From JAPOUP01 sp965203605 (lineage in GTDB: Bacteria > Pseudomonadota > Alphaproteobacteria > Rhodobacterales > Rhodobacteraceae): DNA of 64,000 bases. The position numbers were made by a program, and so were the translations under genes. Where the stretch lies: contig OZ241902.1 in NCBI GenBank assembly GCA_965203605.1, positions 4,340,001 to 4,404,000 on the forward strand, read 5' to 3'. This document shows, piece by piece, positions 28,029 through 37,871 of this stretch (position 1 is its first letter; each line of letters starts with the position of its first letter). Under the pieces are notes generated by a model. That model did no database searches and was not told where the DNA came from. It worked only from the letters and a program-made list of their open reading frames with translations.

Positions 28029-28060
28029 CCCCACTTCCAGTCCGAAGTGCAACACCGGCC
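28029..28060 (+). repeat. Dispersed repeat, copy 4, with imperfect hairpin
   Basis: CCCCACTTCCAGTCCGAAGT continuing to ACACCGGCC, then CTGCGCAGCGAGGGC with an imperfect inverse, then GAAAGGCGGGGTCC and the CCCGGGACGGCT tail. It forms the immediate upstream of both the DUF433 gene and the ankyrin fragment. Confidence 0.8.
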
Positions 28061-28183
28061 ATCTGCGCAGCGAGGGCTCCGCCCCCGCTGCGGGAATGGC
28101 TGAAAGGCGGGGTCCGCGGCCCCGGGGGAGCGGAGGATCCGGGCCCGGGACGGCTCTGGTCCCGTCTGGATGGGGCGTCAGGC

Positions 28184-28579
28184 CTGCGCGGTGCGGTGAC
28201 AACGGTCGGTCATCGGGCATTGCCCCTTCTGGTGGAGCGTGGTGCCGATGTGACCGTCGCCGAAAATGCCGGTTCGACGTTGGTGCATCTCGCCGCCCAC
28301 CTGTGTTCGTCGGCCCGTGTGTCGATGCTGGCGGCGGTGGGGGCGGATGTGAATGCGTGTGACAGTCGTGGACGTACGCCTTCGCATCTCGCCGCCGGGA
28401 TGCGGTCGATGGACACGGTGGAGTGTCCGGTCCGGGAGAGGGCGGATATCACGCTGGTGGATATGGAGGGTCGGACGGCTTTCGGTATCGTTGTGGAGTC
28501 CCCTATCCGCGACCGGGCGCTGGAGGAGTGCCTCTCTGTCCCGGCGCCCAACAGGGCGGCGGACAGTCCGGAACCGTAG
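28184..28579 (+). pseudogene. Ankyrin-repeat protein fragment
   Basis: About 130 residues with three recognisable ankyrin units: LVERGADVTVAENAGSTLVH then LAAHL; AAVGADVNACDSRGRTPSHL then AAGM; and RERADITLVDMEGRTAFGIV. No start codon with a ribosome site lies at the beginning; the frame simply enters from the dispersed repeat, so the 5' end was probably replaced. Confidence 0.6.
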
Positions 28580-28667
28580 GCTTTCCTGACTCAGTTTCAT
28601 CGGCTCCATGAACCGGGAGCGCCGGGGAGACCGCGGGTATCTCCTGTTTCCGCAAGGGCGGCTGGCT

Positions 28668-28979
28668 TCAGGGGCTGGACATGTCGTCGGGTTCGCCGCC
28701 ATCGGGCTGGATATCGGGTGTTGGGCCAGGCCCTCCCCGCTCCTCGCCGGCGTCAATGAGATAGGACCGGAAGGAGGGGATGGGGGAGTGGATCAATCCA
28801 TTGCCATCCTGATACAGGGCGCCCTGATGTATGAGGATGTCCAGAAGCCTTTCCGTTGTGATGCCCTCAGGCAGTCTCCAGCTATGTGAGCGACTGCTGT
28901 CATGATCGCGATATTGGTCGTTAGCGTTGAGGAAAACGGGCGTGCGCCGCGAACCGGAAATAGGAATGCGCGCTGCCAT
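28668..28979 (-). pseudogene. C-terminal fragment of an AAA ATPase
   Basis: The frame contains LLDILIHQGALYQDGNGLIH followed by SPIPSFRSYLI. This corresponds to the last 60 residues of the ATPase at 3419-4717 (HLVHRGVLHMD...CPIPSFRSFLV). Nothing of the P-loop part is nearby. Confidence 0.6.
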
Positions 28980-29558
28980 TGTGTACGATTTCGACAGGAC
29001 CGCGTCCGCCGCCAGATACTGCTCGGCGCGTGGCTGCTCGCCCGGCGGGACGCCGTCCCCGCGCTCGACGGGCTCGTCAGGGAGGAACTCGGGAGGTTAC
29101 TGTAGCGGGACAGACGGGCGGGACGCCGCAACGCCGAACTGCTGGCCGATGTGCTCGTGGGTGGGGAAATGCCCCCTTAGGTAATCCTACGAACAAACCT
29201 TCCGATGGGGCCAAAGGCCCTGCGGTCCGCGGGAGGTTTGCCGACGCCCCGGTGGCCGCGGTGCACATGCCTACCGCCCTCGACAAGGTCCAGCACGGCG
29301 ATGATCCTGCCGTTCCTCACGCCCGGCGGGCCGACCTCCCCGGCGAGGGCCGGCGGAGGTTCCCCCTGGAAGCGCCGCCAGGCATCCGATATGGATAATC
29401 GCAGGGACATGGAGCCGTCTCCCCATATGTTGTGGCTGTAACACCCGCTCCATACCAAAGGGTCGGCTCCATATCCAGGCCAGCCATCAGAATAATGCGC
29501 CCGTTTCCGCGGAAAACCGCTTGATCCGGGGGGGGTGCAAGAGGCTCTCTTGCTTTGA
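28980..29558. other. Non-coding stretch before smc
   Basis: No supportable gene. A short plus-strand frame (28902-29105) ends ILLGAWLLARRDAVPALDGL, faintly like TraD/MobC C-termini, but is too weak to call. TGCAAGAGGCTCT at 29536 also occurs at 3217, at the end of the 93-bp repeat. Confidence 0.4.
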
Positions 29559-32500
29559 TCAGCTTGCCAGACGTTCAGCGTTCCCCAGGTCAACCGACAC
29601 CAGCTGGCTCACGCCCATCTCACCCATCGTCACGCCAAACAGGCGGTCCATACGGGCCATGGTGATCGCGTGATGCGTGATGATCAGGAACCGCGTTTCG
29701 GTCCGGCGCGTCATCTCGTCCAGGAGGTCGCAGAACCGGTTGACGTTCACGTCATCAAGCGGTGCGTCGACCTCGTCAAGCACACAGACGGGGGCCGGAT
29801 TAGCCAGGAACACCGCGAATATGAGCGCCAGCGCCGTCAGGCTCTGCTCGCCCCCCGAAAGCAGGGAAAGCGTGCTGAGTCGCTTTCCGGGCGGCTGGCA
29901 CATGATCTCCAGTCCGGCATCCAGCGGATCTTCCGACTCAACCATCTCCAGCTTTGCCTCTCCACCATCAAACAGGTGTCCGAACAACATCGCAAAATTG
30001 CTGTTGACCTGTTCGAACGCCGTAAGAAGCCGTTCGCGGCCTTCCCGGTTCAGCGCCGCAATTCCAGAGCGTAGCTTTCCGATCGCCACCTCAATATCTT
30101 CCTTTTCCCGAAGCAGGACGTCGTGCTCATCCTGAACCAATCTTGCATCTTCATCCGCACGTAGGTTCACGGCACCCAATGCGTCGCGCTGACGCTTCAG
30201 CCGGTTGACTTCGTGCTCGACATGTTCCGATTGAGGCATCTCTTCCACGTCGATACCCAGGGTTTCGAGCAGCGCCTCCGGCGACTTTCCCTGTTCTTCC
30301 AAAATCCGGTCCGCTGCTTGTTGAAGCACCTCATTCGCGGCGTCGGAACGCGCTTCCGCCGCCGCCCGCGCCACGCGCGTTTCGCTGGCGAATCGTTCCG
30401 TCCTGCGTTCGGCTTCACTGGCCTCGCGCATCGCCGATTCTCCAACGGCCAGTGCATCCGCCGTGCATTTCCGATGTTCTTTCGCGCTCTCGATCCTGTC
30501 CGCGAGGCCATTACGCTGGATCTCGATCCGGCCCGGCATCTCCCTTGCCGCATCGAGATCCACTTGAGATGTCGTCCGTCGCTGAACGAGTTCCTCAACG
30601 CGCTTACCTGCATTGCCCAGCCGTGACTTCCAGCCCGCGACCTCCCGAGAGATTTCGCGTAGCCTCTTCGTTCGTGATTCACCCTCGTGTTTCAGTTCAT
30701 CATGGACGGCACGGCGGGACATCATCATCTGCCGGGCGGCCTCGACCGATACTTTCCTCTCCTCTACCGCCATACGGGCAGTTTCAAGATCGTCCAGGCT
30801 CTTCAGTGCCTCTGCCGCGTCACGAGCCGCACTGCGCGATTGCTTTGCGTTTTCGTGATGTCGTGCGGTTGCCAGATGCAGCGTCTCAACCTTTCCCGCG
30901 GCAATGTTGCGGTCCGCCTCGGCGCGGCTGAGTGTCCGGCTCGCTTCCGTCATATTCGCGTCGGCGGCCCGCATTGCCTCACGGGCCCTGCGGTCGGCTT
31001 CCGTCAATTCAGTCAAACGTGCCTTGAGGCTCTCATGTGCCTGCGCCGCTCCATCCGCCCTCGCAATGGCCGGGACAAGTTCCCGCTTGAGCTGTTCCAA
31101 CCGGTTCAACTGCTCCAGCCGCAAGGCGGCAGTGCTCGGGGCATCTTCGGCACTCGCACGGAATCCATCCCACCTCCAAAGGTCACCTTCAATGCTGACC
31201 AGACGCTGGCCAGGCTTCAGCATCCGCTGCAGTTTGCTTCCGTCGTTTCGATCAACCAGTCCGACCTGTTCAATCCGACGCTCCAGTACTCCGGGAACGG
31301 TAACGGACCGCGCCAGAGCCGCCACGCCATCCGGCAATGACTGCACATGCTCATAGTTGGCAAGTCGTACCCAGCCAGTTCCATCAGCCGGATCCACTTC
31401 GGGAACGCGAAGGTCGTCCGCCAGTGCCGCTCCCAGTGCCTTCTCGAAACCTGGACTGACTCCAACCAGGTCCAATAGCTGTCCGCTTTCGCTGGTTTCG
31501 CGCTCCAGGAGCTTGGAGAGCGCCGCGACCTCAGTTCGCAGTGCGCTTGACTCACTTTCCGCTTCCGACCGGCCGGCCCTTGCCCTTGCTTCCAGAGCCT
31601 GTGCTTCAGCCCGTGCCTCGTCGGCCGATACCAGCTCGGATTCCCTTCGCTCCGCTTCGGCAACCGCCGCAGAGTGTCTTTCCCTTGCCTCTTCCAGTGC
31701 TTTGTCTGCATCCGCAGACGCCGCTTCCGCAGCCTGCTGGGCCAGCCTGGATTGAACCGCTTCGCTTTCGGATCGTCCAAGCGTCTTGAGTGCATCGTCC
31801 ACCAGCCTCTGTGCGGACTGATGCCTCGCCGCGAGCCTCGCCGTATCCTCAGTCACCTGTGCGAGCATATCCTCGCGTTCCTGCAGTGCCCGTGCCGCCT
31901 CGCGCGCATCCTCGGCGCTGGCTGCCAGGGCCGTATCATGGCCATCGTTCAGTTTCTGGAGGTTCTCCTCCTCGGCCTCAAGCCGCGACACCGACTCTCT
32001 GGCATCCCGCTCCAGTGCCTCTTCCCTTTCGATGTCCCGACCAAGCTGTGAGATGCGAGCCGACAGCGTGAGGATTGACTCGGCGGCACGGGATTCGCGT
32101 TCAGCGAGTGCGTCCAGTTCCGCTAGCAGACGCTGCAATGCCGCCGCCGCCGCCGCTTCGCTTTCGCGCAGGGCAGGCATCGCCTCCTCCCGTTCCGTAC
32201 GTAGATTTCCCGCCGCCCGCGCATCCCGCTCCGCCGCGGTTTCGGTAAGTATGCGCTCTCGCAGAACCTGTTCCGCTGCCTCCCGCGCCTCGTCCGCCTC
32301 GCTCCAACGGCCATAGAGAAGAAGCCCTTCCGACCTCCGCAGTGAACAGGAAATCTCGCGATACCGCGCGGCCTGCTTTGCCTGCCGCGCCAACTGAGCC
32401 AGTTGAGACGCCAACCGCTCGATCACCTGATCGACCTGCTGCAGGTTGGACTCCGCTCCACCCAGCTTCAGTTCCGCCTCGTGCCGTCTCTGGTAGAGGC

Positions 32501-33014
32501 CGGAAATACCGGCGGCTTCCTCCAGAACCCTTCGTCGCGCCCGAGGCCTGGCTCCAATCAACTCCGCGATCTGCCCTTGGCGGACCAATGCTGGCGAATG
32601 GGCGCCCGTCGAAGCATCGGCGAACAGCATCTGCACGTCACGGGCGCGGGTGTCACGGGAATTGACCCTGAATGCTGAACCGGCGTCGCGGGTTATTCGC
32701 CGTGCCACCTCCAGGTGATCGCCGGAATTGAAGATCGAGGGTGCGAGCCGTTCGCTGTTGTCGATATGTATGACAACTTCGGCGAAGTTACGTGCGGGGC
32801 GACTGGCGGACCCTGAGAATATCACGTCGTCCATGCCGCCGCCGCGCATGGCTGTTGGGCGATTTTCGCCCATCACCCAGCGAAGCGCTTCCAGGAGATT
32901 CGATTTGCCGCAACCATTGGGGCCGACAACTCCCGTCAGTCCCAAACCGATCGGCAAGTCCGTCGGGTCGACGAAGCTCTTGAATCCGTTCAGCCTAAGG
33001 CGCGTCAACTGCAA
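29559..33014 (-). CDS. smc: Chromosome segregation protein SMC
   Basis: The condensin ATPase that compacts and separates chromosomes. Starting at the TTG at 33014, with GAGGGGAG upstream, the protein has 1151 residues, normal for SMC. The N-terminal ATPase lobe has LTRLRLNGFKSFVDPTDLP and Walker A GVVGPNGCGKSNLLEA. Long coiled coils flank a hinge near residues 510-650 (LVGVSPGFEKALGAALADDL). The C-terminal lobe has the ABC signature LLSGGEQSLTALAL (near residue 1055) and Walker B VCVLDEVDAPLDDVN (near residue 1078). An in-frame extension upstream lacks family similarity. The gene is intact and is a good marker of core chromosome. Confidence 0.96.
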   Translation of the reverse strand: MQLTRLRLNGFKSFVDPTDLPIGLGLTGVVGPNGCGKSNLLEALRWVMGENRPTAMRGGGMDDVIFSGSASRPARNFAEVVIHIDNSERLAPSIFNSGDHLEVARRITRDAGSAFRVNSRDTRARDVQMLFADASTGAHSPALVRQGQIAELIGARPRARRRVLEEAAGISGLYQRRHEAELKLGGAESNLQQVDQVIERLASQLAQLARQAKQAARYREISCSLRRSEGLLLYGRWSEADEAREAAEQVLRERILTETAAERDARAAGNLRTEREEAMPALRESEAAAAAALQRLLAELDALAERESRAAESILTLSARISQLGRDIEREEALERDARESVSRLEAEEENLQKLNDGHDTALAASAEDAREAARALQEREDMLAQVTEDTARLAARHQSAQRLVDDALKTLGRSESEAVQSRLAQQAAEAASADADKALEEARERHSAAVAEAERRESELVSADEARAEAQALEARARAGRSEAESESSALRTEVAALSKLLERETSESGQLLDLVGVSPGFEKALGAALADDLRVPEVDPADGTGWVRLANYEHVQSLPDGVAALARSVTVPGVLERRIEQVGLVDRNDGSKLQRMLKPGQRLVSIEGDLWRWDGFRASAEDAPSTAALRLEQLNRLEQLKRELVPAIARADGAAQAHESLKARLTELTEADRRAREAMRAADANMTEASRTLSRAEADRNIAAGKVETLHLATARHHENAKQSRSAARDAAEALKSLDDLETARMAVEERKVSVEAARQMMMSRRAVHDELKHEGESRTKRLREISREVAGWKSRLGNAGKRVEELVQRRTTSQVDLDAAREMPGRIEIQRNGLADRIESAKEHRKCTADALAVGESAMREASEAERRTERFASETRVARAAAEARSDAANEVLQQAADRILEEQGKSPEALLETLGIDVEEMPQSEHVEHEVNRLKRQRDALGAVNLRADEDARLVQDEHDVLLREKEDIEVAIGKLRSGIAALNREGRERLLTAFEQVNSNFAMLFGHLFDGGEAKLEMVESEDPLDAGLEIMCQPPGKRLSTLSLLSGGEQSLTALALIFAVFLANPAPVCVLDEVDAPLDDVNVNRFCDLLDEMTRRTETRFLIITHHAITMARMDRLFGVTMGEMGVSQLVSVDLGNAERLAS

Positions 33015-33307
33015 CCGTATTGCTCCCCTCGAAATTCCAGTCGGGCTATTCTCGTCGCAGCGCCGACAAAGAGTCAATGCCTTAACCCACCATATCGCCC
33101 TTTTGCCTGAGTTTTCCACAAAATATCGATGAACTGTCCTCTGTTTCTGACCATATTGAAGAAATGGTCAGGCAATGTTCAATGGCGTCGGCCATCGGGC
33201 ATGATTGGCTTTCATCAGGTTGAAAGATGGATTTCGTGCGATTTCGCCGCCATCGGTTGCGATTTCCCTTGACCCTGGAAGTCAATTGACCACAGACAGG
33301 GACCGCA

Positions 33308-33491
33308 TGGTGCCCCGTGATTCGTGCAAAGCACGCGGGCTGAACTGGGAATCTGGTGACGGCGACCCAATCCGGGGCCGGAGGCCAGAGCCGCCCCCGC
33401 GACTGTAAGCGGAGAGCGCCCGCCTGTGGGCCACTGGAGGGATCCGGGAAGGCGGCGGGGCGCAGTGACCCGCGAGCCAGGAGACCTGCCT
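33308..33491 (+). promoter_or_regulatory. Cobalamin riboswitch
   Basis: All conserved blocks are present in order: GGTGCC, GGGAATCTGGTG, GCCCCCGCGACTGTAAGCGG then AGAGCG, GGCCACTGG, CCGGGAAGGCGG, and finally GCGAGCCAGGAGACCTGCC, the B12 box. It lies 54 bases before cbtB and should repress cbtB-cbtA (and perhaps cobW) when adenosylcobalamin is plentiful. Confidence 0.96.
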
Positions 33492-33544
33492 TGCGAAGGA
33501 ACCGCAATTCCTGTCGGGTGTGACAGGCTGAGGAGACTATGGAT

Positions 33545-33715
33545 ATGAATGTTCAGACCCAGCCAATTGACCGGTTGGAGACCGGTGTAGCTGGTCTCGC
33601 CCTCGCAGCCATTTCGGGTATTTTCCTGCTGGTCGTTTCAGGTTTTGCCCAGGCGACTGTGCTGCATGACGCAGCCCATGACCAGCGTCATGCGATGGCA
33701 TTCCCCTGTCACTGA
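33545..33715 (+). CDS. cbtB: Cobalt transporter subunit CbtB
   Basis: A 56-residue membrane protein with one hydrophobic segment (AGLALAAISGIFLLVVSGFA) and the diagnostic His-rich end HDAAHDQRHAMAFPCH. The ATG at 33545 is preferred to 33539 because AGGAG then lies nine bases upstream. It sits directly under the cobalamin riboswitch and four bases before cbtA. With CbtA it is thought to form a B12-regulated cobalt importer. Confidence 0.95.
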   Translation: MNVQTQPIDRLETGVAGLALAAISGIFLLVVSGFAQATVLHDAAHDQRHAMAFPCH

Positions 33716-33719
33716 TCGG

Positions 33720-34415
33720 ATGGTCAGACATCTGCTGGTCAGCGCCGTGCTCGCAGGAGCGGCGGCTGGGCTGATCGCCTCCGCGCTTCAGCTGACGTTT
33801 GTCGTTCCGGCGCTTCTTGAGGGGGAGCTGTTCGAATCCGGCGAGCGTCTGCACTTCGTGATGGACGGTTCGCCCCAGAGTGAGCGGGGTGTGCCGAGCT
33901 TGGATGGCGACCTGGTGCGACACGGAACGACCGTCGCCTTCAATCTCGTGACCTACCTGGGGTATGGCCTGATCCTAACGGCTGCCATGGTGTTCTCCGA
34001 AAGATATGGTCATGCCGTTACCGCCCGCTCAGGACTGGTCTGGGGCTTGGTCGGGTTCATCGCGGTCCAGTTGGCGCCTGCGATTGGCCTGCCTCCCGAG
34101 TTGCCCGGCACACCGGCATCCGAGGTTGGTCCGCGGCAGGCGTGGTGGCTGTTCACAGTCGTCAGTTCGGCGGCGGGTCTGGCCCTCATCGCGTTCACCC
34201 GGGGGCCCGTCCTGCTTGCTGGTGTTGCCCTTCTGCTGCTCCCACATCTCATTGGCGCCCCGCGCCTCGACACTTACTGGGGAGTCGCTCCGCCCGAGTT
34301 GGCTGCACATTTCGTCACTCTCAGTCTCGGAGCGACGCTTGTGGGCTGGGCTTCACTTGGTTTCCTCTGCGGCTGGTTATGGGAACGATGCCACGTTTCC
34401 ATAGGTGCTGCCTGA
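33720..34415 (+). CDS. cbtA: Cobalt transporter subunit CbtA
   Basis: A 231-residue membrane protein of the CbtA family, with five to six hydrophobic segments: LLVSAVLAGAAAGLIASALQ, TVAFNLVTYLGYGLILTAAM, GLVWGLVGFIAVQLAPAIGL and others. It keeps the family motifs LPPELPGTPA and RQAWWLFT. Only four bases separate it from cbtB, so both are read from the riboswitch-controlled transcript. Confidence 0.93.
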   Translation: MVRHLLVSAVLAGAAAGLIASALQLTFVVPALLEGELFESGERLHFVMDGSPQSERGVPSLDGDLVRHGTTVAFNLVTYLGYGLILTAAMVFSERYGHAVTARSGLVWGLVGFIAVQLAPAIGLPPELPGTPASEVGPRQAWWLFTVVSSAAGLALIAFTRGPVLLAGVALLLLPHLIGAPRLDTYWGVAPPELAAHFVTLSLGATLVGWASLGFLCGWLWERCHVSIGAA

Positions 34416-34492
34416 CCCACTTGGCCGAGGCCGCCATAAATGCGCTGTGTTGCATTGAATGGCGCACGGTCACTCCATAAGCGAGGATCCCA

Positions 34493-35530
34493 ATGCCTGT
34501 CAGGACTCCAACCACTGTGATCACGGGATTCCTGGGTTCCGGAAAGACAACCCTGATCCGGCATATGCTGCGGAACGCGGATGGTCTCCGCATTGCGCTT
34601 GTGATCAATGAATTCGGTGAGCTTGGTGTTGATGGTGAACTGCTCAAGCACTGTGGAGATGACGTCTGCAACGAAGGCGATGTCCTCGAACTCAGCAACG
34701 GTTGCATCTGCTGCACCGTGGCGGAGGACTTCCTGCCTGCCATGGAAATGTTGCTCGATCGTGACGAGCCGCCTGATCACATTGTAATCGAGACCTCCGG
34801 GCTTGCGTTGCCGCAACCACTGGTGCGCGCTTTCGGTTGGCCCGGAATATCAACAAGAGTCACCGTAGACGGTGTGATTACGGTCGTGGATGGCAGAGCG
34901 GTCGCCGACGGAAGGTTTGCGTGCAGCGTTGCGGCTGTTGAAGCCCAAAGGCGGGCGGATGACAGTCTCGACCACGAGACACCGATCGCGGAACTGTTCG
35001 AGGACCAGTTGGCCTGTGCGGACATGATCGTCGTCAACAAGACGGATCTCCTGGGAAACGATGAGGCGAGGGCGTTGGCCTCAAGTCTGGAGGATAGGAG
35101 CCGCAAAGGCGTGCAGGTTGTAGGGACGTCGATGGGCCAAGTGCCACTCGACGTTTTGCTGGGCCGTGGGCAGGCTGCGGAACTCGATGTCGCCGCCCGT
35201 CACGAGGTTCATCATGGCCATGATGGTGATGACGGTCATAATCACGATGAATTCGAGAGCTTCATCGTCGTGAGGCCGGAGATCAACGACCCCAATCGGT
35301 TTGCCGAGACCATCGCCGAAGTCGTTCGAGCCCATGATATCCTGCGTCTGAAGGGGTTCGCGGCGGTGAAGGGAAAGCCCATGCGCCTTGCCGTTCAGAC
35401 TGTCGGGCCGAGGGTTGAAACCTATTTTGACCTTCCGCTCGATGCACGGGAGCCTCGTGAGGCGCAATTGGTTGTGATTGGCCAGTCCGGCCTTGACCGT
35501 TTGGCCATCACAGAGGCTTTGTCTGCATGA
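34493..35530 (+). CDS. cobW: Cobalamin biosynthesis GTPase CobW
   Basis: A COG0523 GTPase metallochaperone thought to deliver cobalt to CobNST. The 345-residue protein has the P-loop TGFLGSGKTTLIR near residue 11, the metal-binding NGCICCTV near residue 69, and the G-motif VVNKTD. A His/Asp stretch (HEVHHGHDGDDGHNH) lies between the GTPase and C-terminal domains, and EAQLVVIGQ near the end is typical of the family. It lies 77 bases after cbtA and probably shares its transcript. Confidence 0.95.
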   Translation: MPVRTPTTVITGFLGSGKTTLIRHMLRNADGLRIALVINEFGELGVDGELLKHCGDDVCNEGDVLELSNGCICCTVAEDFLPAMEMLLDRDEPPDHIVIETSGLALPQPLVRAFGWPGISTRVTVDGVITVVDGRAVADGRFACSVAAVEAQRRADDSLDHETPIAELFEDQLACADMIVVNKTDLLGNDEARALASSLEDRSRKGVQVVGTSMGQVPLDVLLGRGQAAELDVAARHEVHHGHDGDDGHNHDEFESFIVVRPEINDPNRFAETIAEVVRAHDILRLKGFAAVKGKPMRLAVQTVGPRVETYFDLPLDAREPREAQLVVIGQSGLDRLAITEALSA

Positions 35531-35982
35531 TATTGGTGGCGAGAGGCGACCCTCGTGATCCAGAAGCCACGGCTCTCCTTGAGGAAAGTCATGCGATGCT
35601 GACCAGACTCTTTCCGGCGGAAGCGAATCACCACCTTTCGGTCGCCGGGCTCTGTCGTTCCGACATTGCCTTTTTCACGGCTTCCTCCGACGAGGCGGTC
35701 GTCGGTGTCGGTGCATTGGCCGACCGCCGGACTCATGGTGAGATCAAGTCGGTCTTTGTGGTGCCGGAAGCCCGCGGCAATGGAGTTGGCTCGGCGATTC
35801 TCGCGGCCATCGAATCCGAGGCACGCACACGTTCCCATTCCTGCCTGCGTCTTGAAACCGGCCCCAATCTCGATGCCGCGCTCCGCCTGTACAGACACAA
35901 CGGCTTCTCGGTCAGGGCGCCTTTTGGCAGTTACAGGGATGACCCGTTAAGTCTGTTCATGGAGAAGTCACTGTTGGGCTGA
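35527..35982 (+). CDS. GNAT family N-acetyltransferase
   Basis: A 151-residue acetyl-CoA-dependent acyltransferase. The GNAT core is clear: GEIKSVFVVPEARGNGVGSA (motif A with the RGNGVG pyrophosphate loop), then LRLETGPNLDAALRLYRHNG and F, the motif B end. The acceptor is unknown. The ATG overlaps the cobW stop (ATGA), so it is coupled to cobW, but a role in cobalamin metabolism is not implied by the family. Confidence 0.88.
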   Translation: MILVARGDPRDPEATALLEESHAMLTRLFPAEANHHLSVAGLCRSDIAFFTASSDEAVVGVGALADRRTHGEIKSVFVVPEARGNGVGSAILAAIESEARTRSHSCLRLETGPNLDAALRLYRHNGFSVRAPFGSYRDDPLSLFMEKSLLG

Positions 35983-36106
35983 CACCGTGTTCGATGGTAT
36001 GTCCCCCACTTCCACTCCCGTCCGTGAAGCCTTGTCGGGAACCGTCTGGTCCACCACCTCCACTTATGTTGCACCTCAGCGCGGAAAGGGGATTGAAACC
36101 TGTGCC

Positions 36107-36965
36107 TCATGGGCCGTGTTCGCGCAAGGCATATTCGTTCACCCATTCCAGAGCCTGAACGAGCCAGTCGTAAGCCTCTATCTGGACACCCTGCGCATGA
36201 AGCGCCCCGGCCTGCTCCACTCGCAGCGGAACGCGAAGCCGATGCAGCACGTTTCCCAGCACTCTCACATGGTCGCGAAACCCTGTTCCTGGCAATGCAA
36301 AGGGAATTACGTGGTAAGGCAGCGGTGATGTGGATGGCTGCCTCGATAACCATCTCTTGAAGAAGACATCGTTCAGATGACTGCGAAGAGACTTCTCGCG
36401 CCAGTCCTTTCCCGTCGCGACTTGTGCCGCTGCGAGCAGGAAACCCGGAAGGCCGTCGACATGGGGCCTTCCGGCAAAGACATCGATTCCATCATCTTTG
36501 GGGGCCAGCGGAACCTCACCTTCCTCGGGACCGACAGTTCCGTCCTTCAGGTGAGCCCAGATCTCCCTTAGCTTCTTCAGAAAGCTGGAGCGGTCAGGGC
36601 GGGGGAAGCCAAATGACCATGCTGGTCCGTCAATTTCCGCTGCCATCGCCGTAGTTGCGAAGTATTGGAAATACTGACGCAACTGACGGACTTCCGCCTC
36701 GGTCGGATGCCTTGCCGAGCCATTGAGCAAAGGCGTGACATTGCAGTGATTTGATAGAATCAGGGAGACGATATACGCGGACCTGCCATATGTCAGCGCA
36801 TCAAGTTCGCAGGAGACAACGCGTCCATCTGGAGAAATGCTGAAGGGATAGGCCTCTTTCAGAGTGCGCTTCCGTCGAAATCATCCAGCGGCAGGTACAC
36901 ATCATCCAGCATCCAGTTCAGCCTTTTCCCTTCTCCTCCGCTGATGAACGGTTTGGGCTGACTCG
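36107..36965 (-). pseudogene. Hypothetical protein, C-terminal part with a frameshift
   Basis: On the minus strand a coherent protein is readable in two frames. KPFISGGEGKRLNWMLDDVY then LPLDDFDGSA is followed by a one-base frameshift, then AYPFSISPDGRVVSCELDAL and on to ALREHGP at 36107. The middle part contains DDGIDVFAGRPHVDGLPGF, then LLAAAQVATGKDW. A D followed by Q-V-A-x-G resembles some restriction-endonuclease-like domains, but I cannot assign a family. The N-terminus is missing where transposase debris begins. Confidence 0.5.
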
Positions 36966-36989
36966 GACACGTCTCCCGCAATTTCGATC

Positions 36990-37204
36990 AAGGACTGGTC
37001 CTGACCATCGAACCCGCGTGCCCCGTCCACACGATGGTCACGCGGGGGGAGGAACACCTGGAGCGGGGCATGGAGGAATACGGGCGACGGCGCGTGAACC
37101 GCACCTTCTCCAACCTCGGCCGACGGGCCCGGCAGCTCGGCTACCAGCTGGTGAAATCCCCTGAAAGTCCGGGATCCGTGAATGGCGTGGAATCAATGGC
37201 TTAG
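36990..37204 (+). pseudogene. Transposase-like C-terminal fragment
   Basis: The frame MVTRGEEHLERGMEEYGRRR followed by RTFSNLGRRARQLGYQLV and a stop at 37204 resembles the C-terminal tails of several IS transposases (YEE...R...L.R.A..LG..LV). There is no catalytic domain in view. Family not assigned. Confidence 0.35.
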
Positions 37205-37218
37205 GGGTGTTTTACCCA

Positions 37219-37318
37219 AGAGCTTGACCTAAAATACCACATCTAGATCATGAAATCGACAATTGGGGGACCTTTGCACAAGGTATGGCACATGGACACG
37301 ACTTTTAGGTCAAGCTCT
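37219..37318. repeat. 100-bp inverted-repeat element
   Basis: AGAGCTTGACCTAAAA at 37219-37234 is repeated exactly in inverse at 37303-37318. The 68-base interior is AT-rich compared with its surroundings. The right arm forms the stop of the truncated ParB-like gene, so insertion of this element ended that gene. Confidence 0.7.
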
Positions 37319-37844
37319 AAGGCTGACCTCGCCTTCGCCGTACCAATGTGCCGCATATCTTGCCTTGGCGAATGAATCCCACTTCGCCGCCCCATTGATA
37401 TGCTTGAATCCAATATAGAACCGTGCATCTTCACGGCTGGCGACACGATAGATTGGCACCGCGTCGAGCATTGCCCGGCTTTCCTGTGAAATCTCCGGTG
37501 TCTTGACCTTGATCCCGACAATCTGAAAGACCTTGCCTGCGAGATCTTCCTCACGGAACAGCTTGATGGCTGCAAGCCTGCGGTTCCCTTCCAGGACGGT
37601 AAAGGCACCGTTGTTCAATTCCACTATCAACGGCTCGATGTCCAGGTATCCGTTGGCCGCGACCGACTGGAGCAATTCGCCCAGCTCCTCGCCTCGATAG
37701 AGTTCCGAGATGATGGCGGCATCGCCAGCGATCCCTCCTGTCCCAACCAACCTTGTTCTTTCGGTCAAGCCGCAGCCAGTCGACACTGACCTTGGTCGCT
37801 TCTTCAAGCGGCACATCCGCTGGCTGGGAGATGGTGTCGGTCAT
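37310..37844 (-). pseudogene. ParB/Srx-like N-terminal domain protein, frameshifted and truncated
   Basis: From the ATG at 37844 the frame reads MTDTISQPADVPLEEATKVS then VDWLRLDRKNK. After a frameshift near 37740 it continues DAAIISELYRGEELGELLQS then VAANGYLDIEPLIV, then FTVLEGNRRLAAIKLF (the ParB nuclease-like box) and GFKHINGAAKWDSFAKARYA. It stops at GEVSLRA, where the 100-bp inverted-repeat element starts. Proteins of this type normally continue with a helix-turn-helix. Two lesions make it inactive. Confidence 0.7.
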
Positions 37845-37871
37845 CTTGGCCGGTCTCCTTTATCCACCCCC

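Noticed and set aside
28902..29105. TraD/MobC-like mobilisation protein fragment
   Set aside because: Only about 20 residues (ILLGAWLLARRDAVPALDGL) look similar; no upstream domain, relaxase or oriT is nearby.
29177..29593. Minus-strand 138-residue frame before smc
   Set aside because: No motifs, no ribosome site, and its 3' part runs through low-complexity GC-rich sequence.
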